From contig CM045762.1 of NCBI GenBank assembly GCA_025200525.1, positions 189,807,154 to 189,871,153 on the forward strand: a stretch of DNA of 64,000 nt, given 5' to 3'. The stretch is from Camellia lanceoleosa. Taxonomy: Eukaryota > Streptophyta > Magnoliopsida > Ericales > Theaceae. Shown one piece after another: positions 22,669 to 33,826 of the stretch. The notes beneath the pieces were generated by a model. That model made no database searches and was not told where the DNA came from. It was given only the letters and a program-made list of their open reading frames with translations. Within the stretch, counting starts at the first letter, position 1; each line of letters opens with the position of its first letter. Both the position numbers and the translations under genes were made by a program.

Positions 22669-25179
22669 TGTCACGACCCCAAACTGCCCCTAGTAGAATG
22701 GTGCCGTGATGGCCAGTAATCCGAGATTACCAAAGGCCAACTTTCTAAAATCACACGCAATCAGAGTATACATATGGGGCTAACAAGAGCGGAAGCAATA
22801 ACTTAAAATACAAGTGGTCCACAAGAGCCGTGCATAAGTCAAATGAAATGGCAAACATCTTTACATAACTTTACAACTTGAATATAAGCAAAATAAAATA
22901 TACATTACATCTTGACAAAAGGCTTCACAAGCCGACGTTAAGACAAGGTTGCCGACATAAATAAAATACAGGAAGTACAAGGTCAAAACATAATCTTCAC
23001 AGTTGCCGACATCCTTGATGCCGACCTAAACATGCACACAAAACATCGGCACAACACACACATCTCGGCGTAGCCGACTTCTAGCTTGGAACCTACATAT
23101 ATACATAGAGAGGGTGAGCTTGGATACTCAGTGAATGGTACAAGTAATAAAGGTTTTAATGAATGATTCCCGAGGTCTTTGCAAAACATACATATCATAG
23201 CTTATTCAAAACATACGTATAACATGGCTTGCATCAAAACACATACTTAGTAAAACTTGTGCAAAACATTCTTGGCATAACTTGTATCAAAACGTGTACT
23301 TGAGCTTTCAAAACTTGCTTACTTATCAAAACATAGGATGAACCGTATTCATCAATCTTGGCCTTACAAAACATATGTGCTACTAACGTTTAAAGTCCCC
23401 TAGCACGTACGGACTTGTGCCACTTATGCTTAAAGTCCCCTGGCACGTACGGACTTGACTTGATGTGCTACAAATGCTTATAGTCCCTTAGCACGTACGG
23501 ACTTGTGCCACTTATGCTTAAAGTCCCCTGGCACGTACGGACTTGACTTAAAACATCATCAAAACAGAGCTTATACTTGATACATAAAGTAGGGATAGTC
23601 ATTCATGCTTGATCAAATACTTTTCTAAAACAAAGTGAAGCTTTGACAAAACTTTATAACATAACTTTATTAAAAATACCACTCACCTAGTTCTCGGAAC
23701 GTCGGGGTCACAACAAAGGTCCAAGTCCTACAAACACATAGCAAAGTCTATTGAACACACTTCTCAAACAAGTCTCATTTACATGAAAATGATCTAGGAA
23801 AAACATGCTGGAAGTCAAAACACTGTTTTACATGTCGGGAGGACATGTTGGGTACTAACCAGGTCTATGCCGAGGTCCCACACCTCCTGGCCGAGGTGTG
23901 GTTACCACGTCTTTGGCGTGTGGCTGCAGGCCGAGGTTCATGCAAGACAAACTAAAGTGTAAGTGATCATGCAAGGTAGGCCAAGGTGAGATACGATGCT
24001 TGGCCTAAGTGTAAGGTCTAGGTAAGAATGACCTCGGCGACAACACTTCGGGAAGTGAAGTCTGGAAATCTGGGTTTCCACCCGTGAAGAACATGAAGAA
24101 CATGAACATGAAAATCATGAATATGATGAATGCCAAAATCATAACTTGCTTATACAAAATCTGGGTTTTCATGCCATGGGTTCGAAAACATGGACCTGGG
24201 TACCCATGCTTGAAGATCTTATGAAAACAAACACAAAAACATAAATCTTGTCATGAACTTACGGATCAAAACATGATTTTTCTTGAAGAACACTTGAATA
24301 TCATTTTCTCTTTCCAAAACCGAACTTCAAAACAATGCATGGCTTACAAATCATATTCAATCATGCAATGCAATAACATAAACATAAAGCACAACATGGG
24401 CAGATCAAGAATCTAACCTTAGAACACGAATCTAACGGTTCGATCTCTAGGAATCAAGCTTGAAACTCTACTCCCTCTCTAAAACTCCTCTAGAGCTTCT
24501 CTCTCCTCTTCCTCAAAACAAGAACACAACAAATGATGTATTTCTCTCTCTATTGGCTGACTTAATACTCTGCTCGGACACGTGGCAACGGTTGACTGGT
24601 TTTCCTAAAAAAGGTGACTGATTGACAAGACAAGGTTCTGAAAAAGCGTATCTAACAAGCTTCACAGCAAACACCTCGGCAAGGAATGACATCGGCTAAG
24701 GACAAGACTTCGGCAACTAAGGTAACAATGATCTCGGCTAGGAAGAACAACACTTGACTAAGCTGTGCCACACCTTGGCCTAGATGTGCCACACCTCGGT
24801 CTAGGTCATACCACTCCAGGACAAGATCACTTCGGTACAAGATAACATCTCGGCCTAGATAATACACATCTCGGCCTTGGCGATACACACCTCGGCCCAG
24901 ATGATAATCATCTCGGCCAATATGCCAGAACAAGGTGGAGGTCAGGCAAAGTGGTTCTAGGTTTAAGATGACCTCGGCTTGGAATGATCTAGGCTTGACA
25001 GAACTTCGGCTTGACGTGACCTAGGCTTAGCAATACAAGCGAGGAACAAATCATACATATACACTTAGGCAAATCAAATACGTACAAAACAAGGCACAAT
25101 TCATGATAGCAAATCTTAACATGGCAAATCATATAACTGTATGCAAGCATGACTAAGGCATGAAATGTGGGTCCTTACA
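22669..25179 (-). mobile_element. Solo LTR nested in the antisense PMD gene
   Basis: Bounded by TSD CGTCT (22664-22668 and 25180-25184). On the minus strand it starts TGTAAGGACCCAC and ends GGGGTCGTGACA. It matches the solo LTR at 36712-39379 at both ends and in the GCTCACCCTCT block (about 23105-23120). It is 2511 bp with no internal region. Removing it and one TSD restores the PMD reading frame (AVKR|RQQQIL). It holds many CTCGGC/GCCGAGGT motifs (24660-25030). Confidence 0.92.
23388..23552. repeat. Tandem repeat around CACGTACGGACTTG, four copies
   Basis: Four units containing AAAGTCCC, then GCACGTACGGACTTG, alternate in two spacings (about 43 and 39 bp). The repeat sits in the half of the LTR where the other long LTRs also carry short tandem units. 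Confidence 0.85.
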
Positions 25180-25642
25180 CGTCTCTTCACAGCCCTTTCA
25201 AAGACGATTATGGCCTTGGAGTGTTCTTGTTCCACGGCCTTGGCGGCTGCCTCATGAATGGGATCTTCAACCAAGGCAGTAGTTGAAACAGTTACTTTCC
25301 TTCTCTTTTCTATGGCCTGGGCAATTGTCTCAGAATCAGAATCCTCAGCAAAGTCAGAGAGGGAGACAGTAATTTTTCTTCTCCTCTTTCTGTAAACTGG
25401 CATTGTCTGCTCTTCAATTGTCTTCTCAGCTTCTTCAGTCTGAGATTCGGATTCCATAAAAATAAGCTCCTCCTCCACCTCCTTAGCAGCTGTCTCCTCT
25501 TGAACCAAATCAGCCACCCTTTTCCTCTTTATCAAAGGTGACTCGTGCTCTTGATCTTCTTCTCCTCTTTCTTCTTCTTCTTGTGCTTCGATGGTTTTCT
25601 TTTCAGGCTCGAGCAGTTTCCTCTTCTTTTTCTGTTGACCAC

Positions 25643-25719
25643 CTTCACAGAAGAAGAATCAAGAATAAGATGACGAGCATCATAGAGATAGTCTAAGGAA
25701 AGAAAACAAAGGCATATAC
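25643..25719 (-). other. Putative intron 1 of the antisense PMD gene
   Basis: Donor AAAG|GTATATG and acceptor CTTCTTCTGTGAAG bound 77 bp on the minus strand. 77 is not a multiple of three. Removing it joins the PMD frame, codon for codon, to the downstream Lys-rich frame that continues to the LTR insertion point. Without splicing the PMD frame ends at TAG 25532. The exact frame restoration makes a real intron likely. Confidence 0.72.
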
Positions 25720-27410
25720 CTTTCTTTGAAGCAGCCCAAGTGGCTTTCGAAGGAGTTGATGTAGCAGGAATGGACTGGGTTGTAGGAGGCACAGTGGAGG
25801 AAGGGACAGTTTCAGCTCCCTTGGGCTTGGCTACATTTAACACCTCCAGTAGGTTTTGAGGTGAAATGGCTAAATAGATTTCCATATTATTTCCCCACCA
25901 ATTTTGGTATCTCTTTAATGCGGTACCTTCAGGAGCGAAAGGGGTGTACTCAAAATTAGCCAAGTCATCTAAGAATTTGAAGGTTGCCTCCTCCAGCCTT
26001 GACTTCCTAACCTTCAGATCTCTCCTGGTAAGGCTCAGATTGGTGTTGCTGCAGAGAGGTATTGGGACCCCTTGTGTGAAACCAAATTGTCTAGCAAATT
26101 GAGCAGGACAATAAGGCTCTGCTATACACTTATAAGCCCTGGGGTTCGTGGTCCCGATAAACAGTTCCCTAGGAAGCAGAAGGGAGGCCCATATGTCCTT
26201 GTGAATAGGCGAACCTGAGCACATCATAGAAGTGACTCAACCAAGTTGGACCTATGTGGGTCTCGAAGGGACGGAAATGGTGAATCGGAAGGGCAGCTGG
26301 TAGTTGATGAAAGAAAGATAAATAAATGGCAAAAGTAGAAGGGTAAAGGGAAGCATTGGCAAGTCTTATGCCATGGGTAAGAGAGTGTAACCCAGAAAAT
26401 TTTAGGCATTTGGATTGTAATTCAGTGAAATAAGCAAAAAGCCAAAGCTGAAGGATCCAGAATGGCCTCCCTTGATTAGCGTCTAAGGGCTTCTCACAAA
26501 AGAGGGAACAAACTCTGTATACATGACCTAGAATATATGGGGCTAAGGCTACCCTTTTTTGCAAAACAAAGGCTTTGGCAAGAGGAGCGAATTCAGGCAT
26601 GATTCTTTGAGAGGAAGTGCAGAAGAGAAATTTGCAAAGCCAGTATAACAAAAAGGAGAAAAATTCCATATCGGTTACTGGGCCCTCTTTTTTATTCTCA
26701 TCTCTAACAAAATCGCTGTAAGATAAGTTAAGAGAGGGGAGGGAAAAGGAGACTGTTAAGTTAGGGAAATCTGGTGTAATGAGGGTACCAATAGGAGATA
26801 CTCCTAGAAGATGGCAAATATCAAGAACAATAGGAGCCATCATCCCACATCTAAATTGAAAGAAATTGAAGATAGGGTTCCAAAAACATAGAGCAGCAGG
26901 GATTAAGAAAGGGTCCTCCGAGATAGTTACCCTAGATAGTCGGAAAGCGTCGAGAAGGCAGAGTTCTTGAAGGTCCAGTGTCCTCGCAGGGATGACCCGA
27001 TCATGCCATTCTTGCCACTCCGGTCTTGTTGTGGGCCAACATCGGTGGGGGCGATTGATTCTCCAGTTCCCCCAATCGAGACCACCTTCATAAAGGAGAC
27101 ATTGATTTTCCAGATGAGGATATAGAGCTGGGAGCTCAGTAGGGACCTCCTTGAATATTGGCCCGAGCACGTAGTCTTGCTGCTCATGACGACGAGGGAC
27201 AAAGATACGCCCGTCAATGGCGCTTTTCCTCCCAGCCTTGTACTTCTCACATTCCACGTCAATGAGCCTTTTCAAGGCTACGGATGAGCTCACATGCTCT
27301 ATGATTGGCACTTCTGGTGAAGAAGAAGCCATTGATGGCACGTCTTTCGAAAAGAAAGGGGGGAAGTAAAGAGAAGTGGGAGATATGAGGGTTTGTGCAT
27401 TAAAAGGCAA

Positions 27411-28179
27411 GTGATTTCAAAGCACGAAACAAAGCGGCTTTGTGTCTGAAAAAGATATTGCGTAAGTCGTTAAGTACTAAAAGTACGAATACGAGGAGTC
27501 TCTTCCAATATTGATAGTTTTGGAGGGAAAAGCACATTCCGGATGTTGACGCCAGCTTCGAAGCAAGATATTTGGCTTCGAAGCCAAATTTTGGCGCCAA
27601 AAATCAAACAACAACGGCTTCGAAATATAGAAGCTGGCTTCGAAGCATACTACATGCTTAAAAATGCTAGAATGCTCGAATATTGGTCCACTTCAAAGGG
27701 TTTAAAGGCCTGTTGAGGGTTATTAATCAAAGTAAACAACCTTTGGAGCAACTCCTTGAATCCTTTAAGGATGAGCACTGTTCGAAGCATTAAAACCAAT
27801 CTTTGGTTGGAATCGCTTTTGAACCAAAACAGTGTGGATTACTCTTCGAAGCAAAACAGTCAGTTTGAAATTGATTGGCTATATTAACCATGACCATATA
27901 TTGGTTATAGTTAGTTTTGAGGGGTAATGTTATTAAAGTTCAGAGCATTGACTCCAGGTAATAACAGCCAGAATTGTCAACCATACTCCATAAATTGGAA
28001 AAAGGCATGTTGGTTCTTTTAGCGTTTCATTAAACAATTGAGTCCAGATTCGAAGGATGAGATTGTTCAATTCGAAGCTATGAGTTGGCTTTTAAAGACA
28101 AAAAGGAACAAAATCAGACGATGTGAAATATAAAAGGACTTTGTTTGCATTAAAGCCAAAACAATTACATCAAGTAACC
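27411..28179. other. Spacer between the two antisense ORFs
   Basis: About 770 bp without a convincing ORF. It is strikingly rich in TTCGAA palindromes (27558, 27577, 27618, 27637, 27782, 27846, 28049, 28069). By position it would hold the promoter of the antisense PMD gene, but no clear TATA box was settled on. Confidence 0.55.
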
Positions 28180-29689
28180 CTATCTGGGTACAAATTCGAG
28201 CTCATAAAAATAAGGAATAGAATAAATAACAAGGTCATGGAATTTCATCCAACAATGATCAATGAATTTTTGTTCTTTCTTTATTATTTCTTCTATCTCC
28301 TCTAATGTTGGCTGCATAAGCTGGTGTGCTCTCACTTCATAATAGAGCTCCTCGGCCTTTATTTCGAAAGTCTCCTCCCTTAATGATTGTTCCAACTCAT
28401 CTATAACCAAATCATCCCAATACGCAGACTCTTTATTTTTGAAGTCATCAAACTCTTCGATGAAGTTCTCTGCTTCGTATTGGGCATGAATTCGGAGAGA
28501 TGAAAGTTGATCCAAAGATTGTGTGGTGACCTTGGAATTTCGGTACCAATGGAGGAGCACTGGAAGTTGGTCCAGGAACATGTGAAGTTCTGCTTGGGCA
28601 ATGGGGTTAAGGACATGGCCCCTGGTCAGAATATCACAAGCCCATTGAAAAGTTCTTGAGAGGGGTGTCATCCTCAAGAACATTGAAGGGCAAGTGAGAG
28701 AAAGCCGCTAGCAGAAGTTGAGCTTGTTTCTGCTCAGTTGGAGAAGGGGATGATGGAGGTTTGTAAGGTGAAAAGACTTTGTCCATTGGAAGGGCAAGCC
28801 TTAGTTTCTCTATCCAGGAAAGAGTGGGAGGAGAAGAAGGAGTAGATGGTTCTGCTTCAGAAGGTGGAGAAGGTGTGGATGCTTCAATTTCAGAAGATGG
28901 AGAAGATGAAGAAGAAGGTGTGGATGCTTCTATTATAGGAGATGGCACAAGAGCGGAAGGAACAAAGGCATTAATGAAATCAAGCCAGTCAGAAGAACAA
29001 ATCTTCGCTTTCTTGGCTAAAAATGATGGGTTGTACCCTTGTGCCTCTTCTGGGCGTCGGGCAACAAGCACTGTCGTTGTGGGCATGGAGGATGTGTACC
29101 AGGCCACAAGTAGATTCTCCTCTAGACTACGTCGAAGGTCAATGGGCACATAAGGATACACCACTGAACTTCGAGCGTAAAAGGGAAAATCTAAAGGATC
29201 AGTGAACTCAACGAAATGGTGGTTGATTCGTTCCCTCAAATCCCAGGACTCAGGTGCTGACCAGTTTGTCCAGCCGGAAGCCCCAGAAGATGAAGAAGTT
29301 GTAGCTTCATCCCAAGCAGAGGTTTGTGAAGAAGAACTTCCTAGGTCCATATTTGTGACTTGTCGAAGCAAAGACTTGAGAATGTTTTGTTCAAGGTACA
29401 AGGGGAGGTTAGAAGAAGAACTTCCTGTATCTGCGAAATTGTGAATCGAAGGATTAAGGGCAATATGTTCGTAGTCCAAAGGTTGATAATTTGCAAAAGC
29501 CTCCATAACCTGAATATAGAAGGGCGGGTAAAGGTGGCTAATGAATGCGTGGAGATTCTTTCGAGGGGAAACAACATTACTCAATGGCTCTTCGTATGCT
29601 TGATCAATAGAGTGAGAAGTTGATTGAGCCATGATCCGTTCGAATGCTAAAGGTATTGGGATGTTCAACAAGTTGAGAGTTAATGCCAA
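28180..29689 (-). pseudogene. Second antisense ORF of the Tat element, unknown function
   Basis: Two overlapping minus-strand frames (29689-28634, 351 codons; 28683-28180, 167 codons) form one gene broken by a frameshift near 28650. The start is either 29689 or MAQSTSH at 29632. The N-terminal half is mixed, with SSSS/TSSSS tracts and motifs such as DWLDFINAFVPSALVP. A Ser/Pro/Thr-rich linker with repeated EASTPS follows (about residues 250-300). The C-terminal part is acidic and predicted helical (EEFDDF, DELEQSLREE, EEIEEIIKKEQ). I recognise no domain. It lies 125 bp from the 3' LTR and reads away from it, upstream of the PMD gene. A coding past is supported by the long frame and complex composition. 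Confidence 0.65.
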
Positions 29690-29800
29690 TGATCACCAAA
29701 TAGGTGACGGTTGTGTTTCCTGAAGATGGGTTCCATGCACGTTCCAAAAGCGCGGGAAAAGCTTTTGATCCACTAATATCACCAAGTATTGGGCATATTA

Positions 29801-29813
29801 GTGCGGGGGGTAA
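29801..29813 (+). other. Polypurine tract of the Tat element
   Basis: GTGCGGGGGGTAA immediately precedes the 3' LTR. This is the expected primer site for plus-strand DNA synthesis. Confidence 0.85.
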
Positions 29814-30584
29814 TGTTGGCTACATATTTTGTAAAAGCCAGTTACAATTCGACACGTGGCGAAGCAAGGGTAATATAGGAAGGCTGCTTAAGTCTTCGAT
29901 CCTGATCGTACACGTGGCGATGAATATTGGTTCTCACGTGATCTGAGTAACACTGGATCAGTAAAGAGATACAAGGTGACGTGGCCCCAACGGTTGCTCA
30001 TATTCAAATTCAAATACAAGAGGGAGGCTTAACTGTAAGTGATGGCGTAGTGGAACTACTTCTAAGGCAGCATGATCAGCAATCATGGAGGAGCAGTTCG
30101 ACGGTTTGAAGTGCAGTTCGAAGGTCATCCTTGATGAGTATAAATAGCAAGGAAGCCCCCAGAAAAAACCCCCAGACTCAGATCATACAAACCAGTCTTT
30201 ACTTCATATTTTCTTTTCCAGTTTTACATTTTCTGTAATTTAAATACCTGTTCTTTAAATACCCGCACTGCACTTCGATTCATAGGAGTAGTTTCAAGTA
30301 GATTCAAGTAGGCTGTTGCTGTAAACCTCTTCGAGGCTGAGTTTGGACCATTGTAAGTGTTCATTTTAATGAAATACTTCGATTGTTCTTAATATTAAAC
30401 TGTTATTTCTCTTAATTTCTCCTAAGTTAAGCCACCAGTAAAAGTCCTCTTCATTGAGGCTGAAAGAACTACAACACAATCGTCTGATAATTGGTTGGCA
30501 ATTATAATTTCTGTAAGGACTGATTGATCCTTGCTGGCACGCTCGCATTTACTAAAATACCCTTCGAAAGCCAAAAAGCCAACA
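29814..30584 (+). repeat. 3' LTR of the Tat element
   Basis: 771 bp, nearly identical to 12621-13406. The visible differences are a handful of transitions and the missing TGCAATTTAAATAC unit. The TSD AAATT follows at 30585. Confidence 0.95.
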
Positions 30585-31872
30585 AAATTATAAACGAAAT
30601 CCGACATATAATACTAGATAAAGGTAAACATGTAGTCATTATAGAAGATAGAGAAAAAAAAAATAGTATAGATAATTATCCTTACCTTTATAAAGAAAAT
30701 TCATTAAAAGAACTAAAAATTTAAGGCTTTTTTGAAGTCAAAATTTAACTAAATAGGTTCTTTTACTAATCCATAATATTTATAGGTTATATTTTATTTT
30801 TGTAATTTTTTGGGACACTAAATAAATTTGAATTAAATACTTTAGGGATTTAATAAATTTAATCAATAGTTCATCGACTTTAGGGACTCAATCGATAGTT
30901 CAAGAAATAAATAGACAATTTAACAATAGTTTAAGGATAAAAAATGTAATAAACTTAAAAAAAAAAAAAACAGAACAAAACAAAACAAAACAAAAAACAA
31001 AGACGACTTTTTTTCTTTTTTCTTTTTTCTTTTTTTCCCACTTTTTAGTGCTCAATTATTGGACGCTAAATATGTGCAAGCTTCTCTATACCAACCAATT
31101 AATTTCTTCTTTCTTATTTTTTTAAGTAAAGGAATTTTTATATAAAAATTTAGAAAAAAAATTGTGTACACATATTTTGAAAGCAAATATATATATGCTT
31201 CCAATGAAAAAATGATTTTATGCACATATTTTGTATTTAGTGATGTCTTATTGATTCATTGAAATGATTTTTTTTTTTTTTTTTAAAAAATTGATGTTTT
31301 AAAAAATTGGATTGGAATGATCAAAAATACAAAATCTGTTTCATTTGATTTTTAAAAAAATATTTTTAAATAAATCTTATTTATTCATACTAATTTTTGT
31401 AATACTTTTTCAATATAGTCTAGATACTTTTAAAAAATAAAATATATTGACTAAAATATATAAGAAAAATTAAAACAAAAATCTGTGTATATTTTTATTC
31501 AAGTTTTCATTTTTTTTTTTGTAAATTTAATTCAGATTTTAGTTATTTTTTATTTCTTTAGACGCATCTAATCTTTGTATCTAAAAAATAATAAATAAAA
31601 AAATTCAATAAATACAAACGAAAACTTATCTAAAAATAATTTTTAAACAAAAATTAAACATTTCCACTTTAGTGATGTTTTTGACATTTTAAAATTGGTT
31701 ATTTTCCAATTATGTCAATTTATAAAACAATTCTACTATAGTGATGTTTTGATTCTTTAAAATTGGAAATTATCACCTTTCTAAAAATAAAAAATTAATA
31801 AAATTAAAAATTATCTATTTAGTTTATTGGAATGAAAGAGATTAAATAAAATGGTCATTCATTAGATTCCAC
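30585..31872. other. AT-rich spacer
   Basis: No gene is seen. It contains an A-rich tract at about 30957-30995, T-rich tracts and low-complexity ATTTTTA runs. It is the genomic flank of the Tat insertion. Confidence 0.6.
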
Positions 31873-32262
31873 TAAGATCATCTTTAATGGTTACTCAAAC
31901 ATTTCATCAAATTTGAATTTGATGAAAAATGAGTTCTTTTCCTATTCCAATGGTTGCATCAAATAGGTATCAAATTAAGAATTTCACTTTTCTTTTATCA
32001 AACTATGGACAAATGTGTTTTTTCATCAAATCACTGTTCATTGCTGTTGCCCGATGTCCCCCCGGATGTTCGCATCAAAGTAAAATTTTGTGAAAAAATT
32101 GCACTGGCCAGTCAATCACCTCAAGGCCAAAAAAAAAATTTACGCTGGCTGACCGGTGTTCTGATAAAACTCCAAAAACCTCCGCTGTAGCTCTTGATAT
32201 CAAAGGAAGCTTTTACTCAAATTTGATGAAAAAAATTGATACATCGTTAGAGATGCTCTAAG
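31873..32262. mobile_element. MITE-like element (GAGCATCTCTAAYG ends)
   Basis: Imperfect inverted ends: TAAGATCATCTTTAATGG on the left and, reversed, TTAGAGCATCTCTAACG on the right. CATCAAATTTGAATTTGATG near the left end is itself a palindrome. It is about 390 bp and non-coding. I could not fix the TSD. Confidence 0.55.
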
Positions 32263-32828
32263 AAATAACTATTATATTATAGTATTTAGGCTATAGGTCC
32301 ATTTTTTAATCTTTTGGGTCATTAAATCCAAGTTTTAATATCTTTGGGTCAAAAGCACACAATTTGTCCAAAAGAACACTATCCGTTGAAATCAAATAAA
32401 CTTATATTATGAAATCACATAATTTGTCCATCTTTTGAAATTTGTGAAACCTATTTTTCTATCTGTTAAAATGTAATACATATTATTCATTCAACGCCTT
32501 ATCTATTAAATATTACACATTTCTCTATCTCACCACCTGCTACTGCCGACCCGCGATCATCGTCAATGGCCACCAGCAACTTTCTCGGCCAAAATTTTGA
32601 CAACTTTTCTGACATCGGTGATTCTCTGGTGTGTCCTTATCACCAAATAAAATTTTCTCTTTAATAATACCTTATATACTCTTCATGATGGACTTTTCAC
32701 TAATTTTATTTATATTATAATGGTGAATTATGATTTTATTTTTAATGTATTTTTTGAATCAACAAAACATAACAATAAACACTTTGATGAAATAATTATT
32801 TAATTTTACTCTAAGAATCATTTTCACA

Positions 32829-33363
32829 ATGAAAATTTCTATTAATACATAAAATTCATACAAAAACTCTACAAGAATGATGCGACAATATTATTATAAT
32901 AAATAAACCCATCTTCATAAGTATTTTGTGTTGGATTAGTAGATCCTGATAAGTACTGTTCACTCAACCCTACTGTTTACTCAAATACTGGGTCTAATGA
33001 GGGGTTTGAGAGGGCCTCCCCATATTGCTTCTGTGTAACTCTAATTCTATACTTATAAATAGATGATGGGGCGTCTCTTTTAAATTACGAGAGAGTTTTA
33101 TTTTTCTGATCATAGTAAAAACCGCAACAGCCGTGGACGTAGCCCTATTCTGGAGTGAACCACGTAAATCCTTGTATTCTTGTGTGCGTGATTTGTTTGA
33201 TTCGTTTTTTTCTTTTTTGTTTGTTATTTCGTATCTCACCAATCTTGGTTAGGAAAAGTCAATTCCTAACATTTTGTTTTAAAATTGAAAAATTCTATTG
33301 ATACATAAAATTCATACAAAAACTCCACATGAATGATGTGACAATACCATTATTATAAATAAA
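32829..33363. repeat. Direct repeat of about 76 bp flanking a solo LTR
   Basis: 32829-32905 and 33287-33363 share ACATAAAATTCATACAAAAA and GAATGATGYGACAATA with few differences. The solo copia LTR lies between them, so a tandem duplication probably existed before the LTR inserted. Confidence 0.75.
32929..33271 (+). mobile_element. Solo Ty1/copia LTR
   Basis: 343 bp, starting TGTTGGATTAG and ending TTCCTAACA, with the TSD TTTTG on both sides (32924-32928 and 33272-33276). TATAAATAG at 33054 is the TATA box. The downstream GCCGTGGACGTAG...GAACCACGTAAATC is the conserved R region of many plant copia LTRs. No internal region is left. Confidence 0.9.
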
Positions 33364-33447
33364 TGCAAATTCAATTGTGTTTTCTTTTAAAGTAAATTAT
33401 ATATGATTTTTTTTAATTTATTTATATAGTGTTACTATTTAAAACTA

Positions 33448-33817
33448 GGGTAAATTACCAATACACCCCTTGTAGTTTGCTTAAAATACGAATTGATCCC
33501 TATGGTTTGGAAAATTACAAATACCTCTCTGTTAGAATTTTTTATTTAACAGAATTAATTAAAAAAGTGAAATTTTTAACTGTTCACCTATACAATAATA
33601 AAATTATCTGATTTATTAATTGAAATAAAATTTTAACATTATTAAAAACTATTAATTAACTTGATGATTTATTAATAAAATGACTTATTTGTTATGAAAT
33701 TAGAAACTTTAGGGGCATAATGTAATTTTTAAAATCACAAACATAATTTATAATTTAAGTAAATCTCAGAGAGGGTGTGTTTGTAATTTACAGAGAGGGT
33801 GTGTTTGTAATTTACCC
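33448..33817. mobile_element. Mutator-like MITE with a 9-bp TSD
   Basis: 370 bp with terminal inverted repeats GGGTAAATTAC and GTAATTTACCC. The flanks TTAAAACTA (33439-33447) and TTAAAATTA (33818-33826) form a 9-bp duplication with one mismatch, as expected for MULEs. The right end holds a 24-bp tandem doubling (AGAGAGGGTGTGTTTGTAAT). Confidence 0.78.
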
Positions 33818-33826
33818 TTAAAATTA

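Larger units (their letters stand above)
21259..27410 (-). pseudogene. Antisense PMD (plant mobile domain) gene of the Tat element
   Basis: Read right to left; the likely start is ATG at 27332 (MASSSPEVP). Residues about 60-450 form an aminotransferase-like plant mobile domain: WGNWRINRPHRCWP, FRLSRVTISEDPFLIPAA, FFQFRCGMMAPIVLDICHLL, then CPAQFARQFGFTQGVP. A frameshift lies near 26200. Then follow a Lys/Arg-rich NLS-like part, a Ser/Pro-rich part (22356-21700) and a C-terminal coiled coil (21603-21259). Two putative introns (25719-25643, 22532-22446) reconcile the frames. The gene is cut by a solo LTR (22669-25179), and TAA at 22362 and TAG at 21657 are premature stops. Spliced, it would be about 1,130 codons. 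PMD proteins occur in host genes and in transposons; extra Tat ORFs carrying a DNA-transposon-associated domain are described. Its role here is unknown. Confidence 0.82.
12621..30584 (+). mobile_element. Tat-lineage Ty3/gypsy retrotransposon, complete
   Basis: Flanked by the TSD AAATT (12616-12620 and 30585-30589) with LTRs starting TGTTGG and ending GCCAACA. The order is 5' LTR, PBS, gag, protease, RT, RNase H, second RNase H, integrase, then two minus-strand ORFs, polypurine tract and 3' LTR. Dual RNase H and antisense extra ORFs between pol and the 3' LTR are known hallmarks of the Tat lineage. The total is 17,964 bp, or about 15.4 kb without the nested solo LTR at 22669-25179. By eye the LTRs differ at under ten bases plus one short repeat-length change, so it inserted recently. 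Stops in gag and pol make this copy non-autonomous. Confidence 0.93.

Noticed and set aside
25116..25180. Last residues of the minus-strand Lys-rich ORF past 25180
   Set aside because: They are translated from the inserted LTR; the native gene continues at 22668.
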